DNA of 64,000 nt, from NCBI RefSeq assembly GCF_002245215.1, contig NZ_NPMR01000001.1, positions 1,485,593 to 1,549,592 on the forward strand, given 5' to 3'. Each line of letters starts with the position of its first letter. The first letter of the stretch is position 1. The notes under the pieces were generated by a model. It did no database searches, was not told the origin of the DNA, and was given only the letters and a program-made list of their open reading frames with translations. The position numbers and the translations under genes were made by a program. The stretch comes from Microbacterium sp. Yaish 1. GTDB taxonomy: Bacteria > Actinomycetota > Actinomycetes > Actinomycetales > Microbacteriaceae. This document shows positions 9,038-18,413 of this stretch, piece after piece.

Positions 9038-10362
9038 GCCGGCACGGATGCCGGGACCGTGGGCACCGCGGCCGGCAGCCCGAGCAGATCCCGCAGCGTC
9101 GCACCCTCGTCGTACGAATCGCGGTACGACCCGCGCTCCTGCAGCAGCGGCACCACGCGCGTGGCGAACTCGTCGAGGCCGTGGGGGGTCAGGTGGCCGA
9201 CGACCGTGAATCCGTCGGTCGCCCGCTCCTGCACGTAGCGGTCGATCTCGCCGGCGATGTGCTCGGGGGTGCCCACGAAGGTGTGCTTGGCGCTCAACCG
9301 GATGACGAGCTCCCGCACGCTCAGACCCTCGGCCTCCGACAGCTCCCGCAGCGACGCGATGCGCGCCTGCACGGCTCTGTGTCGGTTCGCCCAGCCGCGC
9401 GCGGTCTCCGAGCCGGTGTCGGGCTCGATGTCGGGCAGCGGTCCGTCGGGGTCGTAGCCGCTGAGGTCGCGGCCCCACACCTGCTCGAGGTAGGTCAGCG
9501 CCTGCTCGGGCCGCACCTGCTGCAGTGCGATCTCGCGCGATCGCTCGCGCGCCTCGGCATCCGTGTCGCCGATGACGAACGTCGCGGCGGGCAGGATCTT
9601 CAGCGAGTCCTCGTCGCGGCCCCAGGCGGCGAGGCGTCCCTTGACGTCGTCGTAGAACACCCGTGCGGCGTCGAAGTCCTGGTGCAGCGAGAAGATCACC
9701 TCGGCGTGCTCGGCGCCGAAGTCGCGCCCGTCGGCGGAGTCGCCGGCCTGCACGATGACGGGGCGCCCCTGCGGTGACCGGGGCACGTCGAAGAGGGCGT
9801 CGACATCGAACTGCGGGCCGGCGTGACGGATGCGGCGGGGCAGCGCCTCGCCCTCGTCCCACGAGTCCCACAGCTTCTTCGACAGCGCGGCGAACTCCTT
9901 CGCGCGCTCGTACCGGTCGGCGTGGTCGAGGAACCCGCCGCGGCGGAAGTTCGCGCCGTGGAAGGCGTCTGAGCTCGTCACGGCGTTCCATCCGGCCCGG
10001 CCGCCCGACAGGTGGTCGAGGGTCGCGAGCTGGCGGGCGAGCTCGTACGGCTCGTTGAACGTCGTGCTGAGCGTGCCGACGAGACCCACGTGATCGGTGA
10101 CCGCGGTGAGCGCGGCGAGGATCGCGAGGGTGTTGGGTCGTCCGAGCACGTCGAGCTCGTGCACACGGCCCTTGTGCTCGCGCAGTCGCAGGCCCTCGGC
10201 GAGGAACACGTAGTCGAAGAAGCCGCGCTCGGCCGTGCGGGCGAAGTACTCGAAGGCCGCGAAGTCGATCTGGCTTCCCGAGGCGGGATCGGTCCAGACC
10301 GTCGTGCTGTTGACGCCGGGGAAGTGGGCGGCCAGGTGGATCTGGCGGGGCGAACGGCTCAC
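9034..10362 (-). CDS. LLM-class flavin-dependent monooxygenase (NtaA/SnaA/DszA/SoxA type)
   Basis: A 442-residue TIM-barrel monooxygenase using reduced FMN. Family hallmarks are visible: TVWTDPASGSQIDF early in the chain, TAERGFFDYVFLAEGL, a STTFNEPYELARQLATLDHL block and GRAGWNAVTSSDA, followed by the VIVQAGDSADGRDFGAEHAE segment. These enzymes oxidise aminopolycarboxylates, sulfur heterocycles or related small molecules; substrate here is unknown. GTG 10362 is chosen because it overlaps the upstream gene's stop by 4 bp, while the extended frame upstream has no family similarity. Middle gene of a three-gene coupled operon. Confidence 0.9.
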   Translation of the reverse strand: MSRSPRQIHLAAHFPGVNSTTVWTDPASGSQIDFAAFEYFARTAERGFFDYVFLAEGLRLREHKGRVHELDVLGRPNTLAILAALTAVTDHVGLVGTLSTTFNEPYELARQLATLDHLSGGRAGWNAVTSSDAFHGANFRRGGFLDHADRYERAKEFAALSKKLWDSWDEGEALPRRIRHAGPQFDVDALFDVPRSPQGRPVIVQAGDSADGRDFGAEHAEVIFSLHQDFDAARVFYDDVKGRLAAWGRDEDSLKILPAATFVIGDTDAEARERSREIALQQVRPEQALTYLEQVWGRDLSGYDPDGPLPDIEPDTGSETARGWANRHRAVQARIASLRELSEAEGLSVRELVIRLSAKHTFVGTPEHIAGEIDRYVQERATDGFTVVGHLTPHGLDEFATRVVPLLQERGSYRDSYDEGATLRDLLGLPAAVPTVPASVPA

Positions 10363-11549
10363 AGGGCGACCTTCTCTCGTGCCGGGGCGGAATCGTGCGT
10401 CGGGGCGGCGTACCGGCTGGCGGGCCGCGGCAGGCCGAGTCGGCCCCGCAGGGTGGCCGCGTCGTCGTCGCGCAGCACGCGGGTTGCCCGCAGCAGCGGG
10501 GCGATGCGCTCCGCGATCGCGACGACATCGTCGGGCTGGCGTGCGGGACGCAGCCGCACGCCGTCGACGCCGGTCTCGGCGAGGGCGCGGAGGTGCTCGG
10601 CGACCTCGGTCGGCGTTCCCGCGACGATGCGCGCGTCGGAGCGGAACTCGGCCCCGGCCAGGTCGTCGAGCCACGCGAGGGCGTCGCGCGCGGCGGCCGA
10701 TGTCTCCTCGACGAGGACGATCACGTCGGCGAACACGCGCAGTCGCTCGCGAGAGCGGCGCAGCTCGGCGGCGGCGCCGTCGAGCTCGGCGAGGATCCCC
10801 GTCGCGGCGCCCGCGTCATGCGGGGTGACGAAGACGACGTCGGCGTGCTCGGCCGCGAGGCGGAACGGCACCGTCTGGTGCGCGAGCACCGAGATGATCG
10901 GGCGGCCCTGGGGCGAGCGGGGCACGATCGAGGCGCCGGTGATCGAGAAGAACTCGCCCGCGAAGTCGATGTTGTGGATGCGGTCGGCGTCGACGAAGCG
11001 GCCGCTCGCGGCATCCCGGATGATGGCGTCGTCCTGCCACGAGTCCCACAGGCGCCCCAGCGCGTCGGCGACCTCGCCCGCCTCGCGGAACCCGGTCTCG
11101 ACATCGATCTCGTCGCGTCGCCCGAAGTTCGCCCGCTCGGCGGCCGATCCGCCGACGACGAGGCGGACGCCCGCGCGGCCGCGGCTCGCGACGTCGAGCG
11201 TCTGGATGCCGGTGGCCACATGGAACGGCTCGGTGTGCGTCGTCGTGACCGTCGGGATGAGGCCGATCCGCTGGGTGAGCGGCGCGAGCGCCGAGGCCAG
11301 CAGCACCGCGTCGATGCGCCCGTGCAGGCGTCGCGGGTCAGGGGCGCCGGCGTCCTCGGAGCGGTCGGTCAGGGTGAGCGCGTCCTCGATGGTCGCGAGA
11401 GTGACGCCCGCTCCGTCGAGGAGACGCACCTGGTCGGCCCAGTGGCGCGGTGTCGTGAGCGACCGCGGCGTGAGGTCGGACTCCCGCCACGCGGCGGGGT
11501 GCCAGCCGGCTCGCTCGAGAGCGACGGCGAGATGGATGCGGTGAGACAT
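10359..11549 (-). CDS. LLM-class flavin-dependent oxidoreductase
   Basis: A 396-residue luciferase-like oxidoreductase, first gene of the operon. The barrel starts with HLAVALERAGWHPAAWRE; TEPFHVATGIQTLDVASRGR and GVRLVVGGS correspond to the conserved substrate-range and FMN regions, and FSITGASIVPRSPQGRP matches the second half. A shorter middle than its downstream partner suggests a different substrate. The start is ATG 11549, supported by a TTGGCA-N17-GACAGT promoter ending 6 bp before it and no Shine-Dalgarno. Pairing of two such enzymes with an FAD protein is seen in organosulfur and xenobiotic scavenging operons, so that role is a reasonable inference. Confidence 0.88.
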   Translation of the reverse strand: MSHRIHLAVALERAGWHPAAWRESDLTPRSLTTPRHWADQVRLLDGAGVTLATIEDALTLTDRSEDAGAPDPRRLHGRIDAVLLASALAPLTQRIGLIPTVTTTHTEPFHVATGIQTLDVASRGRAGVRLVVGGSAAERANFGRRDEIDVETGFREAGEVADALGRLWDSWQDDAIIRDAASGRFVDADRIHNIDFAGEFFSITGASIVPRSPQGRPIISVLAHQTVPFRLAAEHADVVFVTPHDAGAATGILAELDGAAAELRRSRERLRVFADVIVLVEETSAAARDALAWLDDLAGAEFRSDARIVAGTPTEVAEHLRALAETGVDGVRLRPARQPDDVVAIAERIAPLLRATRVLRDDDAATLRGRLGLPRPASRYAAPTHDSAPAREKVAL

Positions 11550-11555
11550 GAGCCC

Positions 11556-11620
11556 ACTGTCGACCTCACCCCGAGCAGTGCCAAGGCCGCCCGTCATCCG
11601 GCGACACCTGTCGTAACAGG
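11556..11620 (-). promoter_or_regulatory. Promoter and upstream palindrome of the monooxygenase operon
   Basis: On the minus strand TTGGCA (11584-11579), a 17-bp spacer and GACAGT (11561-11556) lie 6 bp before the ATG at 11549, giving a leaderless start. Some 22 bp further upstream CCTGT-TACG-ACAGG (11620-11607) is a perfect 5-bp inverted repeat placed where an activator would bind. The regulator is not encoded next to it. Confidence 0.6.
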
Positions 11621-11641
11621 GGTTCGCGGCGCGAGCTCAGG

Positions 11642-12205
11642 TCACGAGGTGCGCGGCCGGTAGCGCGTGGCCACGGCGCCCGAACGGAAGGCGGTGCGGT
11701 CGACCGCTTCGAGTCCGATCTGCTGATGCAGGCCCGCGAGCAGCGTCGGTCCCCGCCCCGCGACGACGGGCTGCACGAGGAACTCGAACTCGTCGATCAG
11801 CCCCAGGTTCGCCAGGGCCGTCGGCAGCGCCACGCCGCCCACCCAGAGCCCGGCACCCGGCTCGGCCTTCAGCGCCCGAACGGCCGTCTCCAGGTCACCC
11901 GAGAGGAGCTCGGCGTTCCAGTCGGGATCCGCGAGGGTCGATGACACGACGAACTTCCGCGCGCCGTCGATGGCCTCGGCGAACCGGATCTCAGCCGCAT
12001 CCATCCATTCGGGCCACTCACCCGAATCCGGGCGCCGCCAGGCCGCCGCCATCATCTCGTACGTCACCCGGCCGAGCAGCAGCGCGTCGACCCCGGCCAT
12101 CTGCGCCGTCCAGAAGTCCATCGACTCCTCGTCGGGCGGCAGTCCCGCCTCGTGGTGGCAGCAGCCGTCGAGCGTCACGTTGATCGAGTATCGGAGAGGT
12201 CTCAT
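11642..12205 (-). CDS. Dihydrofolate reductase-like (RibD C-terminal) reductase
   Basis: A 187-residue protein of the RibD_C/DHFR-like family, often labelled YwjB/YyaP-like. Family features: start MRPLRYSINVTLDGCCHHE, LLLGRVTYEMMAAAW near residue 48, FVVSSTLADPDWNAELL near 88, and LWVGGVALPTALANLGLIDEF near 120-140, the nucleotide-binding strand and loop. It probably binds NADPH; the substrate is unknown. ATG 12205 is used since residues upstream in this frame have no similarity to the family. It faces a divergent inositol-phosphatase-like gene 93 bp away. Confidence 0.87.
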   Translation of the reverse strand: MRPLRYSINVTLDGCCHHEAGLPPDEESMDFWTAQMAGVDALLLGRVTYEMMAAAWRRPDSGEWPEWMDAAEIRFAEAIDGARKFVVSSTLADPDWNAELLSGDLETAVRALKAEPGAGLWVGGVALPTALANLGLIDEFEFLVQPVVAGRGPTLLAGLHQQIGLEAVDRTAFRSGAVATRYRPRTS

Positions 12206-12298
12206 GCCGCATCCTGTCCGCGGCGGTTGGCGCCGCGACGCCAGTCTGGACCCGTTGGCGGGCGCGCGCCACGGTTGCCGACCGGTAGCGTCGGGCGG

Positions 12299-13087
12299 AT
12301 GGATCTCCAGCGCGCCGCCGACCTCGCCATCGCCCTCGCCGGAGAGGCCGGTGACCTCGCCGTCGCCGAGCGGGCGACCGCCCGCATCGAAGCGAAGGGG
12401 GCTGGTGCCGACCTCGTCACCCATGTCGACCGCGAAGCCGAGCGGCGGATCGTCGCGGCCCTGCGCGACACGTACCCGGAGCATGCGATCCTCGGAGAGG
12501 AAGCGGGCGAGCAGGGCGCGGAGGAGAGCGAATGGCGCTGGCTGATCGACCCGCTCGACGGCACGCACAACTACGTGCTGGGGCTCGACGTGTACGGCGT
12601 CTGCATCACGCTCTGCCAGCGCGAGCGCCCGGTGGTGGCGGTCGTCCACGACTCGCCTCGGCGCCGCACGTTCTGGGCCGTCGAGGGCCGCGGGGCGTTC
12701 GTCGCCGACGCTTCCGCGGAAGCCGGAGCCAGGCCATCGCGCCTCGTCATCGACGGGGAGAGCGAGCTCTCTCGAGCGACCGTCGCTTTCACCCAGGGCT
12801 ACGAGGTCGGCCACGACGACCCGCGCCGCAACGAGCTGTTCGACCGCCTCGAGCGCCGCACGAAGCGGGTGCTGCGCAGCTGGGCGCCCTCGTCCGACTG
12901 GGCGCTGCTCGTGACCGGCGGACTCGGCGCCCTCGTGGCCTACCGCAACGAGATCTGGGACCTCGTCGGCGGCGCGCTCATCGCGACGGAAGCGGGCGCG
13001 GCATCCTGGACCTCCGCCGACGGCGACCTCGTCGTGGTCGGCCGGCCGGATGTCGTCACGGCGCTGCGCGAGCTCGTCACTCGCTGA
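12299..13087 (+). CDS. Inositol monophosphatase family protein
   Basis: A 262-residue Mg-dependent sugar-phosphate phosphatase. Metal-ligand motifs are intact: GEEAGEQG near residue 67, WLIDPLDGTHNYVLG near 81-95, and WDLVGGALIATEAGA near the C-terminus. The usual substrates are inositol or histidinol phosphates or PAP; it cannot be assigned more closely. Start ATG 12299 follows TAGCGT by 7 bp and lacks a Shine-Dalgarno, so it is likely leaderless. Its 3' end overlaps the convergent cation-efflux gene by 11 bp. Confidence 0.88.
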   Translation: MDLQRAADLAIALAGEAGDLAVAERATARIEAKGAGADLVTHVDREAERRIVAALRDTYPEHAILGEEAGEQGAEESEWRWLIDPLDGTHNYVLGLDVYGVCITLCQRERPVVAVVHDSPRRRTFWAVEGRGAFVADASAEAGARPSRLVIDGESELSRATVAFTQGYEVGHDDPRRNELFDRLERRTKRVLRSWAPSSDWALLVTGGLGALVAYRNEIWDLVGGALIATEAGAASWTSADGDLVVVGRPDVVTALRELVTR

Positions 13088-14057
13088 CCGGCACGACGAT
13101 CGGCAGCTCGCGCACGGGCACGAGCACGATGTCCTGCACCTTCCAGTCGAGCTCGACGCAGCCCTCGCGCGCCGCCTCCAGCTCGTCCAGGCTCGGCATC
13201 CGTCCCCTCCTCGGCACGACGAACGACTCGACGTGGAACACGTGGCCCTCGTCACGCACCCGGCTGCCCGCCGCCGACACCCACGGCAGACCCGCGAGGT
13301 ACGCGTCGATCTCCCCCGCGAGCGGATGCGGCTCGGCGTCGTCGAACGTCGTGGCGCGCGCGTCCATGAGATCGACGATCGCGGCCCGCAGGTTCTTCAG
13401 CCCGTCGCGCAGGATTCCCGACGCGATGAAGAGCGCCGCCGCCGCATCGAGCCACCACAGGCCGAGCCCGATGCCGGTGACGCCGACGATCGACCCGACG
13501 GCGGTCATCCAGTCGGCCTTGTTCATGTCGGCGTCCGCGTAGAGCACCTTGTTGTGCAGCTCGCGCGCCAGCTTCAGTTTCGCGCGCCCGAGGAGGACGG
13601 GCGGCACGGCGGTCATCGCCATCACGCCGATCATGAGCCACCCGAGCCAGATCGACGCGCCGAACAGCTCGACCGTCCCGATCGTCGGGTGCTCGCCGCT
13701 CAACAATCCGATCCCCGACTCGATGATCAGGTAGGTGCCCATCGTGGTCAGGGCCACGGCCGCGACCAGGTGGCCGACCCCGACCGAGCGGTGATAGCCG
13801 TAGGGATGCTTGAGCGTCGGCCGACGCCGGTTCACGCGGATCGCGATGAGGAACGCCAGCGGCGGGATGAACGACAGCAGATCCTCGATCCACGCCGCCT
13901 TCATCGCCTGCGAGTTGCCGAGCACGAGGAAGACGAGGGTCACCGTCACCGCGAGGAACCCGATCGTGATCCACTCGAGCCGCACCGCACGGCGCAGCAC
14001 CTCGACCTGGCGTTCGGGCAGCTCGGTCTGCCCGAACCGCACCTCCGACCGGTTCAC
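13077..14057 (-). CDS. Cation diffusion facilitator-like transporter
   Basis: A 326-residue membrane protein. About six hydrophobic segments span residues 28-220, with a transport-site-like pair HNKVLYADADMNKADW (His and Asp residues) in helix V and WIEDLLSFIPP (acidic pair) in helix II, followed by a cytoplasmic C-terminal domain (VPRRGRMPSLDELEAAREG). That is the CDF plan (zinc, iron or manganese efflux), though the first acidic pair differs from the standard HxxxD. Its start overlaps the stop of the small binding protein upstream (ATGA), so the two are translationally coupled. Confidence 0.82.
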   Translation of the reverse strand: MNRSEVRFGQTELPERQVEVLRRAVRLEWITIGFLAVTVTLVFLVLGNSQAMKAAWIEDLLSFIPPLAFLIAIRVNRRRPTLKHPYGYHRSVGVGHLVAAVALTTMGTYLIIESGIGLLSGEHPTIGTVELFGASIWLGWLMIGVMAMTAVPPVLLGRAKLKLARELHNKVLYADADMNKADWMTAVGSIVGVTGIGLGLWWLDAAAALFIASGILRDGLKNLRAAIVDLMDARATTFDDAEPHPLAGEIDAYLAGLPWVSAAGSRVRDEGHVFHVESFVVPRRGRMPSLDELEAAREGCVELDWKVQDIVLVPVRELPIVVPVSE

Positions 14058-14551
14058 AGCTCGCCCGCCTTCGCCCGCTCCGAGAGGAATGTCTCGAGGC
14101 GCGACAGGAACGCGTTCTCACCGAGCGGCACGAGCATGACGACCTTGAGCGTGCTGCCGTCCTTCGCCGTCGCCTCGGCGTAGGGGCGGGTGACCCCCGC
14201 CTTGTCGGTCCACGGCGTCTGGTCGGTGATGCCGCCCGCGATGAGGTCGAGCCCGCCGTTCTCGAGCTCGCGCACCAGTGCCTCCTCCGACCCGACGGTC
14301 CATTCCACGTCGGCGTCGAGCGACTCGGCGAAGGCCCGGATCGCGTCCGGCTCGCTGCCCCGTGGCTCGTCGCCGTCGACCTGCACCCATTCGCCGTCGG
14401 GCGAGACGCCGGCCCGGAGCGTTCCGCCCTCGACCGAGGCGAGCGTGCCCGACGGGTCGGTCGGGATCGACAGCCCGCACCCCGTGAGCGCCACCGATGA
14501 CGACAGCATCAACAGGACCGCGCCGACCGCTGCGGCGAGTCGATGGTGCAT
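14054..14551 (-). CDS. Shortened solute-binding lipoprotein coupled to a cation transporter
   Basis: A 165-residue lipoprotein with a signal peptide and lipobox ending LTGC at Cys25. Residues about 40-115 resemble lobe one of amino-acid (SBP_bac_3) receptors: GTLRAGVSPDGEWV and GGLDLIAGGITDQTPW. Where a normal receptor continues with a second lobe, this one goes directly to a short C-terminal helix (AFLSRLETFLSERAKAGEL). It is about half the usual length, has no frameshift, and has a strong GGAGGAGGG ribosome site, so it looks like a real short protein rather than debris. Coupling to the cation transporter suggests a joint function, perhaps metal sensing or delivery. It is divergent from purA. 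Confidence 0.72.
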   Translation of the reverse strand: MHHRLAAAVGAVLLMLSSSVALTGCGLSIPTDPSGTLASVEGGTLRAGVSPDGEWVQVDGDEPRGSEPDAIRAFAESLDADVEWTVGSEEALVRELENGGLDLIAGGITDQTPWTDKAGVTRPYAEATAKDGSTLKVVMLVPLGENAFLSRLETFLSERAKAGEL

Positions 14552-14691
14552 GAGACCCTCCTCCGTGCGTGTCCGTTTCGCGTGGGATTCGCGCCCCCAC
14601 CTTGGCGCGCGTGCCGCGATCTCCGTAAGGGGGTTGCGTCCGTGTCGATAGGATGGGGTGCAATCCCTCCTCGACAGAAAGGGAGATCCGC

Positions 14692-15978
14692 ATGCCGGGA
14701 ATCGTCATCGTCGGCGTCCAGTGGGGCGACGAGGGCAAGGGCAAGGCCACCGACCTGTTGGGCGACCGCACCGACTGGGTCGTCAAGTTCAACGGCGGCA
14801 ACAACGCCGGGCACACCGTCGTCATCGGTGACGAGAAGTACGCCCTGCACCTGCTGCCGAGCGGCATCCTCTCGCCGGGCGTCAACGCCGTCATCGGCAA
14901 CGGTGTCGTCGTCGACCTCGAGGTGCTGTTCGCCGAGCTCGAGGCGCTGTCGGCGCGCGGGCTCGACATCTCGCGCCTCAAGGTGAGCGCCAACGCCCAC
15001 CTGATCACGCAGTACCACCGCACGCTCGACAAGGTGACCGAGCGCTTCCTCGGCAAGCGTCAGATCGGCACCACGGGCCGGGGCATCGGACCGGCCTACG
15101 CCGACAAGATCAACCGCGTCGGCATCCGGGTCCAGGACCTCTTCGACGAGAACATCCTGCGGCAGAAGGTCGAGGGAGCCCTCGACCAGAAGAATCACCT
15201 GCTGGTCAAGGTCTTCAACCGCCGTGCGATCACCGCCGACGAGATCGTCGAAGACCTGCTCTCGTACGCCGATCGCCTGCGCCCCATGGTCTGCGACACG
15301 GGCCTGCTGCTCAGCGACGCGCTCGACAACGGCGACGTGGTCGTCTTCGAGGGCGGCCAGGCCACGATGCTCGACGTCGACCACGGCACGTACCCCTTCG
15401 TCACCTCGTCGTCGGCCACCGCGGGCGGCGCCGCGACCGGATCGGGGGTCGGCCCCAATCGCCTCGACCGCATCGTCGGAATCGTCAAGGCGTACACGAC
15501 CCGCGTCGGCTCGGGTCCGTTCCCGACTGAGCTGTTCGACGAGAACGGCGACTTCCTCCGCTCGCGCGGCTTCGAGTTCGGCACGACGACCGGCCGTCCG
15601 CGCCGCGTCGGCTGGTACGACGCCCCGATCACCCGGTACGCCACGCGGATCAACGGCATCACCGACCTCGTGCTCACCAAGCTCGACATCCTCACGGGGC
15701 TCGACCGCATCCCGGTCTGCGTCGCGTACGACGTCGACGGCGAGCGGTTCGACGAGGTTCCGGTCAACCAGTCCGACTTCCACCACGCCAAGCCGATCCT
15801 CGAGTACTTCCCCGGCTGGAAGGAGGACATCTCGACGGCACGCACGTTCGACGACCTCCCCACCGCGGCTCAGGAGTACGTGCTGGCGCTCGAGAAGATG
15901 AGCGGCACGCGCATCTCGGTGATCGGTGTCGGGCCCGCCCGCGACGCCGTCATCGTCCGGCACGACCTCGTCGACTGA
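14692..15978 (+). CDS. purA: Adenylosuccinate synthetase
   Basis: A 428-residue cytoplasmic enzyme that forms adenylosuccinate from IMP, aspartate and GTP, the first committed step to AMP. The GTP-binding loop [10 protein letters not shown] lies at residues about 12-21, with [11 protein letters not shown] near 38, [13 protein letters not shown] near 125 and the C-terminal [17 protein letters not shown] block near 300. Length is the family norm. ATG 14692 follows AAAGGGAGA by 5 bp. TAGGAT at 14649-14654 is a plausible -10 element. Confidence 0.97.
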   Translation: MPGIVIVGVQWGDEGKGKATDLLGDRTDWVVKFNGGNNAGHTVVIGDEKYALHLLPSGILSPGVNAVIGNGVVVDLEVLFAELEALSARGLDISRLKVSANAHLITQYHRTLDKVTERFLGKRQIGTTGRGIGPAYADKINRVGIRVQDLFDENILRQKVEGALDQKNHLLVKVFNRRAITADEIVEDLLSYADRLRPMVCDTGLLLSDALDNGDVVVFEGGQATMLDVDHGTYPFVTSSSATAGGAATGSGVGPNRLDRIVGIVKAYTTRVGSGPFPTELFDENGDFLRSRGFEFGTTTGRPRRVGWYDAPITRYATRINGITDLVLTKLDILTGLDRIPVCVAYDVDGERFDEVPVNQSDFHHAKPILEYFPGWKEDISTARTFDDLPTAAQEYVLALEKMSGTRISVIGVGPARDAVIVRHDLVD

Positions 15979-15979
15979 C

Positions 15980-17155
15980 GTGCGGCTGCTGCTCGGCGGC
16001 TACACCGCCGACATGGGCGGCGAAGCCGCCGGCCTGGGACTGCTGCACGCCGGTGATCCCGATGGTGCCACCGCGGACGGCCAGCTCTCGCTGCGGCGCG
16101 AGGTCGTCGCCGCATCGTCGCCGTCGTGGATTGCCCGCCATCCGCGCCTGGACGTCGTCTACGCCGCGCTGGAGTTCCGCGGCGAGGTGCAGGCCTACCG
16201 GCGCACCGGCCCCGACTCGTGGACGCCGCTCGGACGCCCGGTGGCGGCCGGCGAGGCGGTATGCCACGTCGCCGTCGCGCCCGACGGAGCATCGCTCATC
16301 GCGAGCTGCTGGAGCGATGGCCGGGTCGTCCGCATGAGCATCGACGCCGCCGGCATCCCGTCCGCGCCCGTCATCGCGCCCGCCGCCGTCGACCCGTACG
16401 GGCCCGACGCGCCGGCCGAGCCCACGGCGGACGACATCGACCTCGCCGCCGCCGCCCGGGCGCTCCGAGAGGCTGCGGGGCCCGAGTTCGCCCACCTCGT
16501 GCCCGGTTCGGAGGAGACGGCGCCGCGGCATCCCGCGTCTGACCAGGATGCCGAGGCTGCGCGTCCGTCGCGATCGCACCAGGCGCGGTACCTGCCGGGC
16601 GGCCTGATCGTGACGACCGACATGGGCCTCGACCTCGTGCGGTTCTGGCGCGACGGCCCGCGCGGGCTCCGGCTCGTCGAGCAGGTCGCCCTGCCGCTCG
16701 GCAGCGGACCGCGCCACACGCTCTGGCATCCGAGCGGTCACCTGTACGTGCTCACGGAGCTCTCCCGCGAGGTGTTCGTGCTCGCCGCCGACCGCGAAGG
16801 ACGATGGCGCATGCTGTCGGCGACCGGTCTCGTCGGGGCTCTCGACGACGACACCGCCGCGGAGATCGCCATGACGCCGGACGGCGAGACGATCTACGCC
16901 GGCGTCCGCGGCAGCAACACCCTCGGTGTGCTGCGCGTGCGCGGCGCCGGCGACCGGCTCGAGCAGCTCGCGCTCGTCGACGCGGGTGTCCACTGGCCGC
17001 GCCACCACGTCGTCGTGCGCGACACGGTGCTGGTCGCCGGGCAGCTCTCGAGCGAGGTCGTCTCGATGACGCGCGACCCCCGCACCGGCGTTCCCGGTCG
17101 GGTACGCCACCGCGTGACGGCGCCGAGCCCGACCTGCATCCTGCCGATGGCCTGA
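15980..17155 (+). CDS. Lactonase-family beta-propeller protein (6-phosphogluconolactonase-like)
   Basis: A 391-residue seven-bladed propeller of the YbhE/Pgl lactonase family, which hydrolyses 6-phosphogluconolactone or related lactones. Seen: LLLGGYTADM at the start, AEPSWI-like ASSPSWIARHPRLDVVYA, CHVAVAPDGASLIA, GSGPRHTLWHPSGHLYV and TPDGETIYAGVRGSNTL blades. An acidic, poorly conserved insert occupies residues about 130-200. GTG 15980 begins one base after the purA stop, so it is likely co-transcribed with purA; a metabolic link is not obvious. Confidence 0.85.
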   Translation: MRLLLGGYTADMGGEAAGLGLLHAGDPDGATADGQLSLRREVVAASSPSWIARHPRLDVVYAALEFRGEVQAYRRTGPDSWTPLGRPVAAGEAVCHVAVAPDGASLIASCWSDGRVVRMSIDAAGIPSAPVIAPAAVDPYGPDAPAEPTADDIDLAAAARALREAAGPEFAHLVPGSEETAPRHPASDQDAEAARPSRSHQARYLPGGLIVTTDMGLDLVRFWRDGPRGLRLVEQVALPLGSGPRHTLWHPSGHLYVLTELSREVFVLAADREGRWRMLSATGLVGALDDDTAAEIAMTPDGETIYAGVRGSNTLGVLRVRGAGDRLEQLALVDAGVHWPRHHVVVRDTVLVAGQLSSEVVSMTRDPRTGVPGRVRHRVTAPSPTCILPMA

Positions 17156-17177
17156 TCGGGTGCCCCCACCGCGGGGC

Positions 17178-18326
17178 TCAGTGCGGCAGCTTCTTCGCGT
17201 CCTGACGCGGGATCACGATCTGGTTGATGATCAGCAGGATCGACGCCGTGACGGGGATCGCGACGAGGGCGCCGAGCAGGCCGAGCAGCGTGCCGCCGAC
17301 CAGCGCGCCGATGACGACGAGTGAGCCGGGCACCGAGACGGTGCGGTTCATGACGCGCGGCGTCAGGACGTATGCCTCGACCTGCATGTAGAGGAGGTAC
17401 ACGGCCGCGAAGATGATCGCCTGCACCGGAGCGGTCGGATTCGTCAGCAGGGTGATGACGGAGGCGCCCACCCAGAAGATCACCGTTCCGACGAGGGGGA
17501 TCAGGGTGATCGCGAACGCGAGCACAGCCATGAGGGCGGCGAACGGGACGCCGAGGATGGTGAGCACGATGAAGGCGAAGGTCGCGTTCATGAGCGCGAG
17601 CACGACCATGCCCGACAGGTACCCACCGATCGACTCGGTGATCTGGCGGGTCATGTCGGCGACCGTGGCCCGCGACCGGGCCGGCGAGATGCGCACGAGA
17701 GCGTTCTTCATGCGTGGTAGCGACGCGAGGAAGTACAGGCTCAGCACGAGCACGATGATCGAGCCCGAGATGGCTGTCACGACGTTGACGCCGACCTGCA
17801 GCAGGCCGCCGCCGATCGCGGCGATGTTCGACGGATTGGTGACGAAGTTCTGCACCTCGTTGATCACGTCGCTCAGGCTGTCGCCGAAGGTGTCTTCGGC
17901 CCATCGGACGGTGTCGCTCTTCAGCACGTCGTTGACGATGTTCGGCACGTCCTTCGCGAACTGCTCGACCTGGCGCACGACCGGGGGCAGGACCACCCAC
18001 AGGATGCCGGCGATGATGAGCGCGAGGGCGGCGAAGGTGATGACGATGCCCCACGCTCGCGGGATGCCGCGGCGCACGAGGAGCCGCACGACCGGGTCGA
18101 GCGCGAGGGCGACGAACAGGGCGATCGCGACGTAGATGAGGACCGTCGACAGGCTCGAGATCGCCAGGCCGAGCACGATCGCCGCGAGGGCGCCGAGGGT
18201 CAGGAAGAAGCCCGCGGCGAACGGCCGGGAGAGTGCACCCCAGATGGGCTGGTCGCGTGTCGCCGGCTCGGACACGGGGACGGTGGGGTCCACGGGCGCG
18301 GTGCCGGTCGAGCGAGGCTTCGTCAT
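17178..18326 (-). CDS. AI-2E family transporter
   Basis: A 382-residue membrane protein of the AI-2E/PerM family, whose members include auto-inducer exporters, Na/H antiporters and uncharacterised permeases. Eight hydrophobic segments are arranged as in the family: paired N-terminal helices, a soluble segment (residues about 110-165, VEQFAKDVPNIVNDVL), and a C-terminal helical bundle ending LVGGTLLGLLGALVAIP. ATG 18326 is preferred over GTG 18332 because TAGAGT lies 6 bp before it, in line with leaderless starts elsewhere here. It converges on the lactonase gene, 22 bp apart. Confidence 0.85.
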   Translation of the reverse strand: MTKPRSTGTAPVDPTVPVSEPATRDQPIWGALSRPFAAGFFLTLGALAAIVLGLAISSLSTVLIYVAIALFVALALDPVVRLLVRRGIPRAWGIVITFAALALIIAGILWVVLPPVVRQVEQFAKDVPNIVNDVLKSDTVRWAEDTFGDSLSDVINEVQNFVTNPSNIAAIGGGLLQVGVNVVTAISGSIIVLVLSLYFLASLPRMKNALVRISPARSRATVADMTRQITESIGGYLSGMVVLALMNATFAFIVLTILGVPFAALMAVLAFAITLIPLVGTVIFWVGASVITLLTNPTAPVQAIIFAAVYLLYMQVEAYVLTPRVMNRTVSVPGSLVVIGALVGGTLLGLLGALVAIPVTASILLIINQIVIPRQDAKKLPH

Positions 18327-18413
18327 GGTCACACTCTAGAGGCGGGGTCCGCGCTTCGTGAGGGGAGGGGCGGAGGCTGCCGAGCAGATAGGGTCGGCGG
18401 GGGAGGAGCCACC

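Noticed and set aside
7085..10528. A single open frame of 1147 codons on the minus strand
   Set aside because: It merges the FAD-protein frame with antisense-like sequence of the LLM gene upstream; the GTG at 9037 coupled to the previous stop is the sensible start.
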